Under the pieces are notes generated by a model. The model searched no databases and was not told the origin of the DNA. It saw nothing but the letters and a program-made list of their open reading frames with translations. A stretch of 43,787 nucleotides of DNA from a virus: IMG/VR virus record IMGVR_UViG_3300017598_001230, positions 1 through 43,787 of that record; one strand, written 5' to 3'. The first letter of the stretch is position 1, and every line of letters begins with the position of its first letter. Positions 33,576-40,974 of the stretch are shown here, piece after piece. The position numbers were made by a program, and so were the translations under genes.

Positions 33576-35233
33576 AGGAAGGAAATCTTTTAGAAGGTGT
33601 TTTAGCTAATACGGCCGACGAGGACGAGATTTATAAATTCTTAGTCGATATGCCCAAGCATAAAGAGGATCATCCGTTCCCATCGATACCCCCGAATCCG
33701 TCCACTTTCTCCAAAGAAGCACTTGCAGCCAGACAGGATATGGAATGGCTTCACGCGGTAGACATGGTCTTGTACTATCCAGACAGTCCTCAATTAGAGG
33801 ACCAGGGGGTACAATTGAATACACTCAAAGATAATTTAAAGACAGAGTGCATTCAATTGCCCCAAGGGTTCTGTCCGGCATTTCCGGAGGGCTACAATGA
33901 ATATGTCCTGGCTCTGGATACAGAAACTACTGGACTCGACACCAGGATCCTTTATGACTACGATGGAAATCTGATTATCAAGACTCAAATCGTTGGAATC
34001 TGTCTGGCGCCCAACGAAAATAAGGGCTACTACCTTCCCGTTCAACACACTGGCGAAGATGGTATACCTAACTGGGATCCACAGGTCATGAACTCATTTC
34101 TGGATGAGCTCCATGAAGAATTCACGATGATCTATCACAACGCTCAGTATGACCGCGAGATAATGGCAATCAACGGCGTGACTAAGTTGCGACCGTGGCC
34201 CTACTTTTTCGACACACAGCTCCTGGATTTCTTTCTCGATGTCAATAATAAAGCCCACGGATTGAAAGCAGTATCCGCTAAGCTTGCTGGTAGGAAGATG
34301 ATTGAGATCGGTGAGCTATTCGTTGAATCAGGACTCTTCAAGAAAGCAGATTTAAAGCACATCAATATCACTTTCGATCGACTGCCGGCCACTAACGCCT
34401 ATGTATACGGTGCCTCCGATGCTACAAATACATACGCCATCTTTAAGCACTATGCATCCCTGCCAGAAGAAAGGAATATGTTCTTTAAGGAATCGGTCCC
34501 GCTAACAGTGGATCACAGGAACTCAGACGTTCTCCGGAATATGTATCGCATGGGGCTGCCGGTAAACTTTGATTATTACATGTGGGCAGGTAAAGACGCC
34601 ATCTTTAGAAAACACGCACTCGAGAAAGCCATTTATGAGTACATCGGCCGACACTTTGACATCGGGTCCCCAGCTCAACTATCGAAGCTCCTATTCGAGG
34701 AGTATAATATCCCGGTCCTCCCAAATATGAAGAGAGGCAAGCCCACGAAGGCTAATCCGGATGGACTCTACTCGACAGCAGAGGATGTCCTTGACGCACT
34801 GCAAGAGAAATTTCCGGAATATATAATCTTGAACTATGTAGTCCAGTATCGCAAACTCGGAAGCATCCTGGGCAAGATATTATTGAAGTGTTTATGCAAT
34901 TCTTATGTTGACGCGCTGGTTCCCAACACGAGGGTTTTCTTGCAATATAATCAAACCATCATTCCTACCGGTCGCCTTGCATCAAGCTCGAGCAACGGGA
35001 AGGAACGAGTCACAGTAAAGGAATCGGCTAAGACTGGTAGAGTAACTTATCGACACGCATCAGGAGCGTGGTCATGTGGCTTTAACTCTCAAGGGATCAA
35101 CAATCCCCGCTACAAGCTGTCGAAGGCTAAGAGAATTAAAAAGATAAATGAGGATACGGCTGGAGTGAACCTCCACGATCCGTATCCTAAATTCGTTAGG
35201 GATGAGTTGGTCAAGAACTGTTCCTTCATATGA
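33572..35233 (+). CDS. DNA polymerase I-like, part 1: 3'-5' exonuclease and thumb
   Basis: A 553-residue protein with the N-terminal part of a family A DNA polymerase. Exonuclease motif I is LALDTETTGLD (about residue 114-124), motif II is IYHNAQYDRE (about 188) and motif III is YGASDATNTYAIF (about 280), all with the acids in place. The following thumb region has VVQYRKLGSILGKIL and the PolA TGRLASSS (about 467), with GINNPR at the place of the conserved LQNIP. The frame ends before palm motif A. Motif A is on the 35443 ORF, and motifs B and C are on the 36198 ORF. The last 40 residues are charged. Confidence 0.88.
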   Translation: MKEGNLLEGVLANTADEDEIYKFLVDMPKHKEDHPFPSIPPNPSTFSKEALAARQDMEWLHAVDMVLYYPDSPQLEDQGVQLNTLKDNLKTECIQLPQGFCPAFPEGYNEYVLALDTETTGLDTRILYDYDGNLIIKTQIVGICLAPNENKGYYLPVQHTGEDGIPNWDPQVMNSFLDELHEEFTMIYHNAQYDREIMAINGVTKLRPWPYFFDTQLLDFFLDVNNKAHGLKAVSAKLAGRKMIEIGELFVESGLFKKADLKHINITFDRLPATNAYVYGASDATNTYAIFKHYASLPEERNMFFKESVPLTVDHRNSDVLRNMYRMGLPVNFDYYMWAGKDAIFRKHALEKAIYEYIGRHFDIGSPAQLSKLLFEEYNIPVLPNMKRGKPTKANPDGLYSTAEDVLDALQEKFPEYIILNYVVQYRKLGSILGKILLKCLCNSYVDALVPNTRVFLQYNQTIIPTGRLASSSSNGKERVTVKESAKTGRVTYRHASGAWSCGFNSQGINNPRYKLSKAKRIKKINEDTAGVNLHDPYPKFVRDELVKNCSFI

Positions 35234-35418
35234 TTAAAATAAGATGTTTGAATTGTTGTTTCTATTGGCCAGATGTCAAGGCATGCGCTTTCAACGAGAA
35301 GCCCGAGTTTATAGGCTACTCTGAAGCACAATGGTGGGGTCTCTGTGTGACTTTCAAGCTCAGACGCTCTGAGGCCTCCGATATCCTGGCAGCTAAGGAA
35401 CGATTAAGACGAATCTAA
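35230..35418 (+). CDS. Cys-rich mini-protein between polymerase parts 1 and 2
   Basis: A 62-residue protein whose start ATG overlaps the end of polymerase part 1 (ATGA). It carries CLNCCFYW (residues 6-13), C19, and a C-terminal helix rich in Arg and Lys (RSEASDILAAKERLRR). It has the style of a small metal-binding protein. It occupies the first break in the polymerase gene. Unknown function; no homing-endonuclease motif. Confidence 0.5.
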   Translation: MIKIRCLNCCFYWPDVKACAFNEKPEFIGYSEAQWWGLCVTFKLRRSEASDILAAKERLRRI

Positions 35419-35442
35419 AACCAGCTATATAAATTTAAGCCA

Positions 35443-36051
35443 ATGGAAAATACACCACCAGAAATTGAGCTCCTCCCTGATTTCGAGGACCAACGTCCAT
35501 ATCTCATAGGATCGCCCAGACAGTTCTACGCTAATCAGGGCGATATATTTTGCCTCCGAGCAACCTGTGACGACTGCCCTCACTTCAACGATGGCTGCGA
35601 GCATGAGGAAGAAAAGATCCAGGTAGATATCATCCCTCATGCTCGACGAGGTATCGGTACCGAACTAATCCCCTTTCTAATCCTCCGACTCAAGAAAGAT
35701 CTTAACTTTACCGTCGATGTGCCCGAGGATTTATGGAACCATGACAGGGATCCATTCTCACTTGATGAACGGAACCTCCACTTTCTACTTTCAGATCAGA
35801 AGCACAAATTTAGAGTCATGAAAGGTCAATTCCGGTACTATGGATCCAAGGAAGAATTTGACGCCTCTCCATACGCCGAATATTTCGACTACTGGGATGA
35901 ATTCATACCACAGCATTACGTAGTCGCAATCGATTACAGCGCCATCGAGCCCAGAGTAACTACTTTAGCGTCCCGGGAGCCATTATATGTTGAGGTTTTC
36001 AAGGGAGTCCCGCGGCCGGTCGTTCGAGAGGTCGAGATCGATGATTCCTAA
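35443..36051 (+). CDS. DNA polymerase I-like, part 2: palm motif A
   Basis: A 202-residue protein. Near residue 160 it has YVVAIDYSAIEPRV, the family A motif A (DYSQIELRV in E. coli Pol I) with the metal-binding Asp. The preceding WDEFIPQH matches the strand before motif A. The N-terminal part holds a Cys cluster, CLRATCDDCPHFNDGC, C37, C42, C45 and C52, plus a beta-rich region of unknown origin. The frame ends about 30 residues after motif A, before motif B. No clear ribosome site; AT-rich CTATATAAAT lies upstream. It starts 25 bases after the mini-gene 35230. Confidence 0.8.
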   Translation: MENTPPEIELLPDFEDQRPYLIGSPRQFYANQGDIFCLRATCDDCPHFNDGCEHEEEKIQVDIIPHARRGIGTELIPFLILRLKKDLNFTVDVPEDLWNHDRDPFSLDERNLHFLLSDQKHKFRVMKGQFRYYGSKEEFDASPYAEYFDYWDEFIPQHYVVAIDYSAIEPRVTTLASREPLYVEVFKGVPRPVVREVEIDDS

Positions 36052-36211
36052 ATTCAAACCCGGTGATCGGCTGACAGCTATATTTTCAGAAGCTCGTATC
36101 CGAATCATAGGAGTTTCAAAGACTCATTACATTATCAGGTTTATCGGTGGGAAGGAATTAGTCACCTCATGGCCACACCACGGAGTAGAGAAGGATTATG
36201 AAATTTCCTGA
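36041..36211 (+). CDS. Mini-protein between polymerase parts 2 and 3
   Basis: A 56-residue protein from ATG 36041, with GAGAGG upstream, overlapping the end of part 2 by 11 bases. It is beta-rich (KFKPGDRLTAIFSEARIRI, HYIIRFIGGKELV), resembling a small SH3-like or OB-type barrel. No motif for nuclease or intron mobility. It fills the second break of the polymerase gene and its end overlaps the start of part 3 by 14 bases. Confidence 0.5.
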   Translation: MIPKFKPGDRLTAIFSEARIRIIGVSKTHYIIRFIGGKELVTSWPHHGVEKDYEIS

Positions 36212-37352
36212 GTACATAGAGAATCACGAAGGTAAGAAATACTGTGTCTTAATCGGTGAGCTTGACAAGGTCCTGTTCAACGAGGATCAATGCTCTGGCT
36301 GCTCCATCAAGGACAGATGCACCATCCTTTTCGAGATCTATAAGAATTGCCCGGGTGACTGGCATTCACTAAACGCTGAAGGTTTCTTTTCGGAAGACTG
36401 GACCAACGAGAAAGATAAATATGAGAGGAAAGCCATGCGTGGTGTATCCAAGGTTTGTGGTCTGGCCCTAACCTACGGCGGCAGTTCCTACACTTTATCC
36501 AGCAATATGAAATGCTCCCAGGACCTTGCTCAGGATCGAATCGATGCTTTCTTTGCCAAGCTGACAACTCTCAATCAGTACATGATCAATACAAAGAGGC
36601 ACGTATTAGAGACTGGTCAGGTATTCAATCTGTTCGGACGCCGGCGAGATATGTCCAAGTGGGCTTTCAGTAAGGCTGCAACGTATAAGCAAAGGAGAAG
36701 GGATGCAGGGTACGCCGAGAGAACTGGACTGAATCACCCAATCCAATCCACCTCCGCTGAGATCCTAAAGATTGCCATGATTCGAGTGGATGAATGGATC
36801 GAGAAGCAAGGGCTCAACCCACTTTATGGAACTCATCCTCCATACCACATCGATTTAAAACAAACCACCTATCGGGACTTCCTGGTACATATGTTGACAT
36901 CGGTACATGATGAGCTGGACTACTATCTAAGAGAGGATCAGTTTGAAGAATTAATCCCTGAGATATACCAGATAATGCAGATCAAGGACGTCATGCAATC
37001 CTTCGAACTGGGTTTCGATCTCGAGCTGGACGTTGAATATTCGGATTCCAGAGCGTTTACATCCTCCAAACTATATCCGGCTGCCAAGATATTCCTGCTC
37101 CTCAAACTGAAATCCTCGGACATGGAAACTGAAACAGAGCCCAACACCCTCATGCTTCAATTTGAGGACGTGAACGAAGACCTCCTAAATCATCTAAGCG
37201 CATTCGAGGGCGGCGACGTTGCAGATGAAAAACTTTGGTCAATCGGGGTCGAATCTGGTGACCAACTTTATTTCCACCCTAATCGGTTTCCCGAAGAATA
37301 TTTCAAATCCCTAAAAGGTAAATATCGAAAAATATATATCGAGGGGATGTGA
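36198..37352 (+). CDS. DNA polymerase I-like, part 3: fingers motif B and palm motif C
   Basis: A 384-residue protein. Residues 32-51 hold another Cys cluster (C32, C35, C41, C51) before GDWHSLNA, the PolA D.H..TA region. Motif B follows: RGVSKVCGLALTYGG, with Arg81, Lys85, Leu89 and Tyr93 in the positions of E. coli Arg754, Lys758, Phe762 and Tyr766. LNHPIQSTSAEILKIA matches the conserved N.p.Q.taadi. Motif C is TSVHDELDYYL near residue 235-245. About 100 extra residues follow motif C. GAGAAGG lies upstream of the start. Together with parts 1 and 2 it would complete a polymerase. Confidence 0.88.
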   Translation: MKFPEYIENHEGKKYCVLIGELDKVLFNEDQCSGCSIKDRCTILFEIYKNCPGDWHSLNAEGFFSEDWTNEKDKYERKAMRGVSKVCGLALTYGGSSYTLSSNMKCSQDLAQDRIDAFFAKLTTLNQYMINTKRHVLETGQVFNLFGRRRDMSKWAFSKAATYKQRRRDAGYAERTGLNHPIQSTSAEILKIAMIRVDEWIEKQGLNPLYGTHPPYHIDLKQTTYRDFLVHMLTSVHDELDYYLREDQFEELIPEIYQIMQIKDVMQSFELGFDLELDVEYSDSRAFTSSKLYPAAKIFLLLKLKSSDMETETEPNTLMLQFEDVNEDLLNHLSAFEGGDVADEKLWSIGVESGDQLYFHPNRFPEEYFKSLKGKYRKIYIEGM

Positions 37353-37399
37353 TACAAAGCGCATGGAAAACTCGGACTGTCACGGCAAAACGGCTTTCG

Positions 37400-37431
37400 A
37401 AACCTGTGGGCGGCACCCACAAAAGAGGTTT
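37400..37431 (+). other. Nested hairpin in the region before the sigma-like genes
   Basis: AAACCT pairs with AGGTTT (37400-37405 with 37426-37431), and inside it GTGGG pairs with CCCAC (37406-37410 with 37416-37420) closing a CGGCA loop, with AAAAG as a one-sided bulge. It lies 48 bases after polymerase part 3 and just before two-box copy E. No long U run follows, so it could be a terminator without a strong tail, an RNA-processing site or a small structured RNA. The 215-base gap 37353-37567 holds no gene. Confidence 0.45.
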
Positions 37432-37435
37432 CTGT

Positions 37436-37471
37436 GAATTTCTCTCCACAACAAACGAATATATATTGTAT
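37436..37471 (+). promoter_or_regulatory. Two-box element, copy E
   Basis: GAATTTCTCTCC begins at 37436 and CGAATATATATTGTATC at 37456, with the same 20-base offset as the other copies. Unlike A-D it is not preceded by a stop codon directly, but it lies in the only large gene-free region and 24 bases ahead of the consensus sigma70 -35. It suggests that the sigma-like genes have two promoters. Confidence 0.55.
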
Positions 37472-37494
37472 CTGAAAAATATCTAAAAATTATA

Positions 37495-37523
37495 TTGACA
37501 TCCCTGTAGGGGTGTGATATAAT
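37495..37523 (+). promoter_or_regulatory. Consensus sigma70 promoter
   Basis: TTGACA (37495-37500), a spacer of exactly 17 bases, then TATAAT (37518-37523) with an upstream TG one base before (extended -10). Both boxes match the E. coli consensus at all positions. The spacer contains the short palindrome CCCTGTAGGG (37502-37511), a possible operator between the boxes. The transcript would begin about 37530 and carries GGGAGGT before ATG 37568. It should be read by the host polymerase early in infection. Confidence 0.85.
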
Positions 37524-37567
37524 AAAGATAGTAACCAGACAAATATAATTCAAGGGAGGTACGGCAC

Positions 37568-38332
37568 ATGACGACTAAAGAAATTTTCCTTTCCGAATTA
37601 ATCGATGACAACGATGTACTCAAGGCCCTGGTTGACGATGACGCCGAAAAGAACCATCCTAAAAAGCAACGCATTTACCAAGTCCCAATTCCAGAGGATC
37701 TGAAATTTCACCACACCCCCGAAAGTATCAATACTTTCATCGAAAGATTGTATCCGAATATGAAATTTTATATTCTATGTCGGACTCGGGACCCTCAGAA
37801 TGTGGACAACATCATCAACAACTTTGTCCTGTATATGCTGGACAACAATAAAAAGGGACAACCCCGGTACACGATGTATGATCCCATCAGATACCCAGGT
37901 CAACCCTACTACCGATGGTTCATCTCGAATCTCCGATATTTCTGGCTCTCATATCGCCAGCAATTAATCAAGGATCAATTCAAGGTCACCTTGTCTGAAA
38001 CCGATTATGAATCGACTGCTGGATCCCCAGCTAATAATGCAGCTCATATTGATATTGTTTCCATGGATAACTTGCAAGAGCCGCCAGACTCCATATTTTT
38101 CATATCGGAATTGATCGAGTGGTTGCGGAATTTCAGTAGCAAACATTCTGATTTTCATTGTTTCGAGGCCCATGCATTTGATTTGTTCAAATCCCGCATC
38201 GAAGGTGAGGAGAACAATAAATTTGCAGAGCGGATGAAGATCTCTCCTTCTGCCGCCAGCCAATGGAACCTCAAACTGAAAAAGCTTGTCACCAAATATC
38301 TGGAAGGTGATTCCGAATACGCAACTGCATAG
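37568..38332 (+). CDS. Sigma factor-like protein 1
   Basis: A 254-residue protein with the outline of a small sigma70-family (ECF-like) factor. Residues about 75-145 have the region-2 type pattern (NNFVLYMLDNN, then PYYRWFISNLRYFWLSYR, where helix 2.3-2.4 would contact the -10). A hydrophilic linker is followed by a C-terminal region-4-like helix-turn-helix at about 208-245 (NKFAERMKISPSAASQWNLK). It has the best host-type promoter of the window and GGGAGGT as ribosome site. Probable role: switching host RNA polymerase to phage promoters, possibly the two-box elements. The call is by pattern and could also be a DNA-binding regulator. Confidence 0.6.
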   Translation: MTTKEIFLSELIDDNDVLKALVDDDAEKNHPKKQRIYQVPIPEDLKFHHTPESINTFIERLYPNMKFYILCRTRDPQNVDNIINNFVLYMLDNNKKGQPRYTMYDPIRYPGQPYYRWFISNLRYFWLSYRQQLIKDQFKVTLSETDYESTAGSPANNAAHIDIVSMDNLQEPPDSIFFISELIEWLRNFSSKHSDFHCFEAHAFDLFKSRIEGEENNKFAERMKISPSAASQWNLKLKKLVTKYLEGDSEYATA

Positions 38333-38350
38333 CTGATATAAAGATAATAG

Positions 38351-38386
38351 AACGGGGAATATGATAACTAATATTCCCCGTTTTGC
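38351..38386 (+). terminator. Rho-independent terminator
   Basis: AACGGGGAATAT (38351-38362) pairs perfectly with ATATTCCCCGTT (38371-38382) around an 8-base loop, followed by TT and G. A 12-bp stem with G-C core and a T tract (TTTT at 38381-38384) is a strong intrinsic terminator. It lies 18 bases after the sigma-like 1 stop and before the sigma-like 2 ribosome site, so the two genes are separately terminated or attenuated. Confidence 0.85.
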
Positions 38387-38398
38387 GTTGGAGGACGT

Positions 38399-39823
38399 AT
38401 GAATACATTTTTAAGATTAAAGATGGATCAATTCGCTAATTTAGTAAAGAAAGGTCAGGTTCTGGCCTATTTTGGCGACAACTTAAGAGATATCAACGGA
38501 TCCCAGGTCGACAATGGTTTCTATGCCGTTAACACTTGCTCAATCCGGAGATCTTACAATAAAGCGGATGCACAATCCCCGCACATTTATGGGTTAGAAC
38601 TTTCCCAAGTTGCTTGGCATGACTCTGGTTGGAAAGCTACTCCGATCACTCATACCGTTGAGTTGAGGCGAGAAGGTCTAAATGATCATTTCTGCATTCA
38701 ATATCCGGGCGCCGCGGTAGCTGCAGAAACGTTCATCAAGGAACTGATCAAGGACGTTTTCAAGAAAGCTGGCAGAATCGAGGATTTCGATGAGTCCATC
38801 GACTATGATCGAATTTTCGGTGGTATGGCTTTCAAGCTTATCCGCAAGAACCCCTTCGACATCAACGAGGACGACAGGGTCGATATGATCCATGACGCCT
38901 TGCTACAGGTCATCAATAAGAAAACGGTCAAGAAGTATGACGCCAAGAAAGACATCGTTAAATTCTTTGGCGGAATGTTTCAAAAGAGGATGATTGACCA
39001 GCTCCGAGCCTATACTACTCGTAGGGTTAGAGAGAAAGAGCTGCAGCAAAAAGAAGACTTCACTCAGGAAGAGACTCAAGAGTATCTCCGGAATAAAGTC
39101 GATGCTCCCAAACAGGAATCTCCGCAGGACGAGATTGAATTCAGAGAGCTTCAGGATGGCCTCCTTAAGTTCCTCATGAAACAGCGGGATGGTGACTGGC
39201 AGCGCAAGCTTTGGGTCGGTCTGATGAAGGGAATGTCCAACAAAGAGATCGCAGAACAACTCGACGTATCTCCAGCGTTTATTACTAAGAAGCTCAAGAA
39301 TCTCCAGGGGTATGTACTGGAATTTGCCGATTCTACAGACAACGATCTGTTGGCTGACTTGATGAAGCAAATGGGCGGACGCCGCAGGTCTCAGGACCTA
39401 TTTGAGGCAAAGGACGATGAAGCAACCCTTTTATTTAAGATCTTCAAGAAATACAAGAAAGTTGTGGGTCACACTCACAAGCCGGCTGGATCCATTTCTA
39501 AGGTCCTCAAGAAAAATTACGCTGATCACGAATCCTATGACTACATCGTCGGTCGGATTCTGGATAGCAATGTAACTACTTCTCAATTCCAATCCGAACT
39601 GGATACTTTCTTTGATGAACTGGAAGCTATGGACGATCTCATCGAAGAAGGTGACCGCCTAACTGGATTGAAGGTAATTACTAATCTGGACGATCAAGGC
39701 CAACCCAAGAGGGAGGGAGCTGTTGAGGTTCGCACAATCAACCCAGGCGGCCGAGACCTAACTGATGATGCCTTCTACAAGGACATTTTAAAAAAAGATA
39801 CGAACGATAATACCAATGAATAA
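38399..39823 (+). CDS. Sigma factor-like protein 2
   Basis: A 474-residue protein. Residues about 159-215 have a sigma region-2-like pattern (DRVDMIHDALLQVINK, then KDIVKFFGGMFQKRMIDQLR and RRVREKEL), and residues about 276-305 form a sigma-4-like helix-turn-helix (MSNKEIAEQLDVSPAFITKK). The N-terminal 130 residues and the C-terminal 150 residues are extra; the latter is acidic and Lys-rich. GGAGG precedes ATG 38399 right after the terminator. It may be a second, longer sigma factor or an anti-sigma-like regulator, similar to the late sigma gp55 of T4 in role (not in sequence). The region-4 pattern is clearer than in the previous gene. Confidence 0.65.
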   Translation: MNTFLRLKMDQFANLVKKGQVLAYFGDNLRDINGSQVDNGFYAVNTCSIRRSYNKADAQSPHIYGLELSQVAWHDSGWKATPITHTVELRREGLNDHFCIQYPGAAVAAETFIKELIKDVFKKAGRIEDFDESIDYDRIFGGMAFKLIRKNPFDINEDDRVDMIHDALLQVINKKTVKKYDAKKDIVKFFGGMFQKRMIDQLRAYTTRRVREKELQQKEDFTQEETQEYLRNKVDAPKQESPQDEIEFRELQDGLLKFLMKQRDGDWQRKLWVGLMKGMSNKEIAEQLDVSPAFITKKLKNLQGYVLEFADSTDNDLLADLMKQMGGRRRSQDLFEAKDDEATLLFKIFKKYKKVVGHTHKPAGSISKVLKKNYADHESYDYIVGRILDSNVTTSQFQSELDTFFDELEAMDDLIEEGDRLTGLKVITNLDDQGQPKREGAVEVRTINPGGRDLTDDAFYKDILKKDTNDNTNE

Positions 39824-40049
39824 AATCTATAGAGTCCCCCAGGACAAAACAAAATTGATCACGAGGATGATTATAGCATCAAAGCCCACCAGTGCTAAAC
39901 TGGAAGACAATCTTTACAAGCACCTCATGATGGTGCCTGAATTTAAGAATTTGTCAATGGATGCCCAAGGTCAGATCGTGGTCGACTTAACTGATCGGAT
40001 CAAGAACAACGGAGAACCTCTTCGGAAAAATAGAAGATGCGAAGACTAA
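39816..40049 (+). CDS. Hypothetical protein
   Basis: A 77-residue basic protein overlapping the end of sigma-like gene 2 by 8 bases. It is helical in its second half (KLEDNLYKHLMMV, LTDRIKNNG). No recognised domain. The next gene starts inside its end by 13 bases. Tight coupling to the sigma-like gene suggests a co-regulator or partner. Confidence 0.5.
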   Translation: MNKIYRVPQDKTKLITRMIIASKPTSAKLEDNLYKHLMMVPEFKNLSMDAQGQIVVDLTDRIKNNGEPLRKNRRCED

Positions 40050-40504
40050 TCATTTCAGCAGGTCTCGAGCTAAGAACTAAATTCCGTGCGAAGGATGGCA
40101 CCGAGCGCTTTATTTTAGATGTCCCCCATGCAATGGAAAGAGCTCGCGAGGATCCCCGGCGTAATTGGATCAAGGACAGCTTTATTACCAATAAGGCTCA
40201 GAAGGCTGCCAATCTGATCATCACTAAGTACAATGACCAGCCCAACTCTCACAGGGAAGAATCCTACTTCGTAACCATCAAAACACCATACACTGACATG
40301 GCTACTAAGCGAACTGGCTACGTTGGATTCCCGCTCCACTGGAAAGACCCCTCTGGCGATCGATTTCTAATGAAATTCACTCCAAATAACATCGGAAAAC
40401 TAACCACTTTTATTGTAAGAGAAGATCGCGAGGTCAGACCGAAACCCCGGGATATTCCAATCAAACTTGCCAACGTGAAATTCATCACCCTCGAAATAAT
40501 GTAA
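40037..40504 (+). CDS. Hypothetical protein
   Basis: A 155-residue basic, beta-rich protein (RFILDVPHAM, then HREESYFVTIKTPYTDM, and DRFLMKFTPNNIGK). Short basic segments and no Cys clusters; it could bind nucleic acid. Its stop is the first three bases of the two-box element B. Starts after GAAGATG in the previous gene. No family. Confidence 0.5.
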   Translation: MRRLIISAGLELRTKFRAKDGTERFILDVPHAMERAREDPRRNWIKDSFITNKAQKAANLIITKYNDQPNSHREESYFVTIKTPYTDMATKRTGYVGFPLHWKDPSGDRFLMKFTPNNIGKLTTFIVREDREVRPKPRDIPIKLANVKFITLEIM

Positions 40505-40540
40505 ATTTCTACTCCGGATCTCCGAATATTTATAAACCCT
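40502..40540 (+). promoter_or_regulatory. Two-box element, copy B
   Basis: TAAATTTCT starts at the stop codon of the 40037 gene; CGAATATTTATAAACC starts at 40523, 20 bases after the AAATT box. The central CTCC and GATCTC match copy A, so A and B are nearly identical for 32 bases. GGAGGT and ATG 40557 follow. Confidence 0.6.
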
Positions 40541-40556
40541 AAAAGGAGGTCCCGCT

Positions 40557-40970
40557 ATGAGTACAATTTGTAAGATCATCATAATGATTCTCTCATTCGC
40601 CTTTATTTGGGTATGCTACGCGGAAGCTGAAGACGAAAAACGTTATATTATTATGAGTCAGACCATCCGTGTGGTGACCGCTTACAACGCTGGTGATCCT
40701 AATCAATGTGATTCTGATCCTTGTATCGATGCCAGCAATTCAAATATTTGTGAGGCTCTGAAAAAAGGGGAGCGCCGTTGTGCAGCGAATTTCGTTAAAC
40801 TGGGCACCGTCCTGGATATCGATAAATGGGGCATATGCGTAGTTACCGATCGAACTAACAAACGCTACCGGAATAGGGTTGATATCGCCATGCAAAAGCA
40901 CGAACGGGATAAAGCCCTTAAATTTGGACGTCAAAAACTCCATGTCAAAATAATCAAAATCAAGGAATAA
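40557..40970 (+). CDS. Secreted 3D-domain (double-psi beta-barrel) protein
   Basis: A 137-residue protein with a clear signal peptide: positive start, hydrophobic core about residues 6-20 (IIIMILSFAFIWVCYA), cleavage likely after YAEA. The mature part has the 3D/RlpA-type pattern: VVTAYNAGDPNQ, C-rich segment, KLGTVLDI, GICVVTDRTNKR, and RVDIAMQ (the D.D motif). Six Cys residues in the mature part fit periplasmic disulfides. Such barrels occur in lytic transglycosylases and cell-wall proteins, so it may help degrade or remodel the wall from the periplasm. It has GGAGGT upstream and lies after two-box copy B, far from the lysis cassette. Confidence 0.7.
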   Translation: MSTICKIIIMILSFAFIWVCYAEAEDEKRYIIMSQTIRVVTAYNAGDPNQCDSDPCIDASNSNICEALKKGERRCAANFVKLGTVLDIDKWGICVVTDRTNKRYRNRVDIAMQKHERDKALKFGRQKLHVKIIKIKE

Positions 40971-40974
40971 TATA

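Noticed and set aside
35113-36051. Intein or split intein explaining the polymerase breaks
   Set aside because: No Cys/Ser at a plausible junction with the intein block A pattern, and no C-terminal His-Asn followed by Cys/Ser/Thr. The part ends are ordinary charged tails.
40523-40538. T4 late promoter TATAAATA on the minus strand within two-box copy B
   Set aside because: Only copy B has the exact octamer in reverse; A and C have AATAAATA, and no gene is on the minus strand. The fixed two-box spacing on the + strand is a better explanation.
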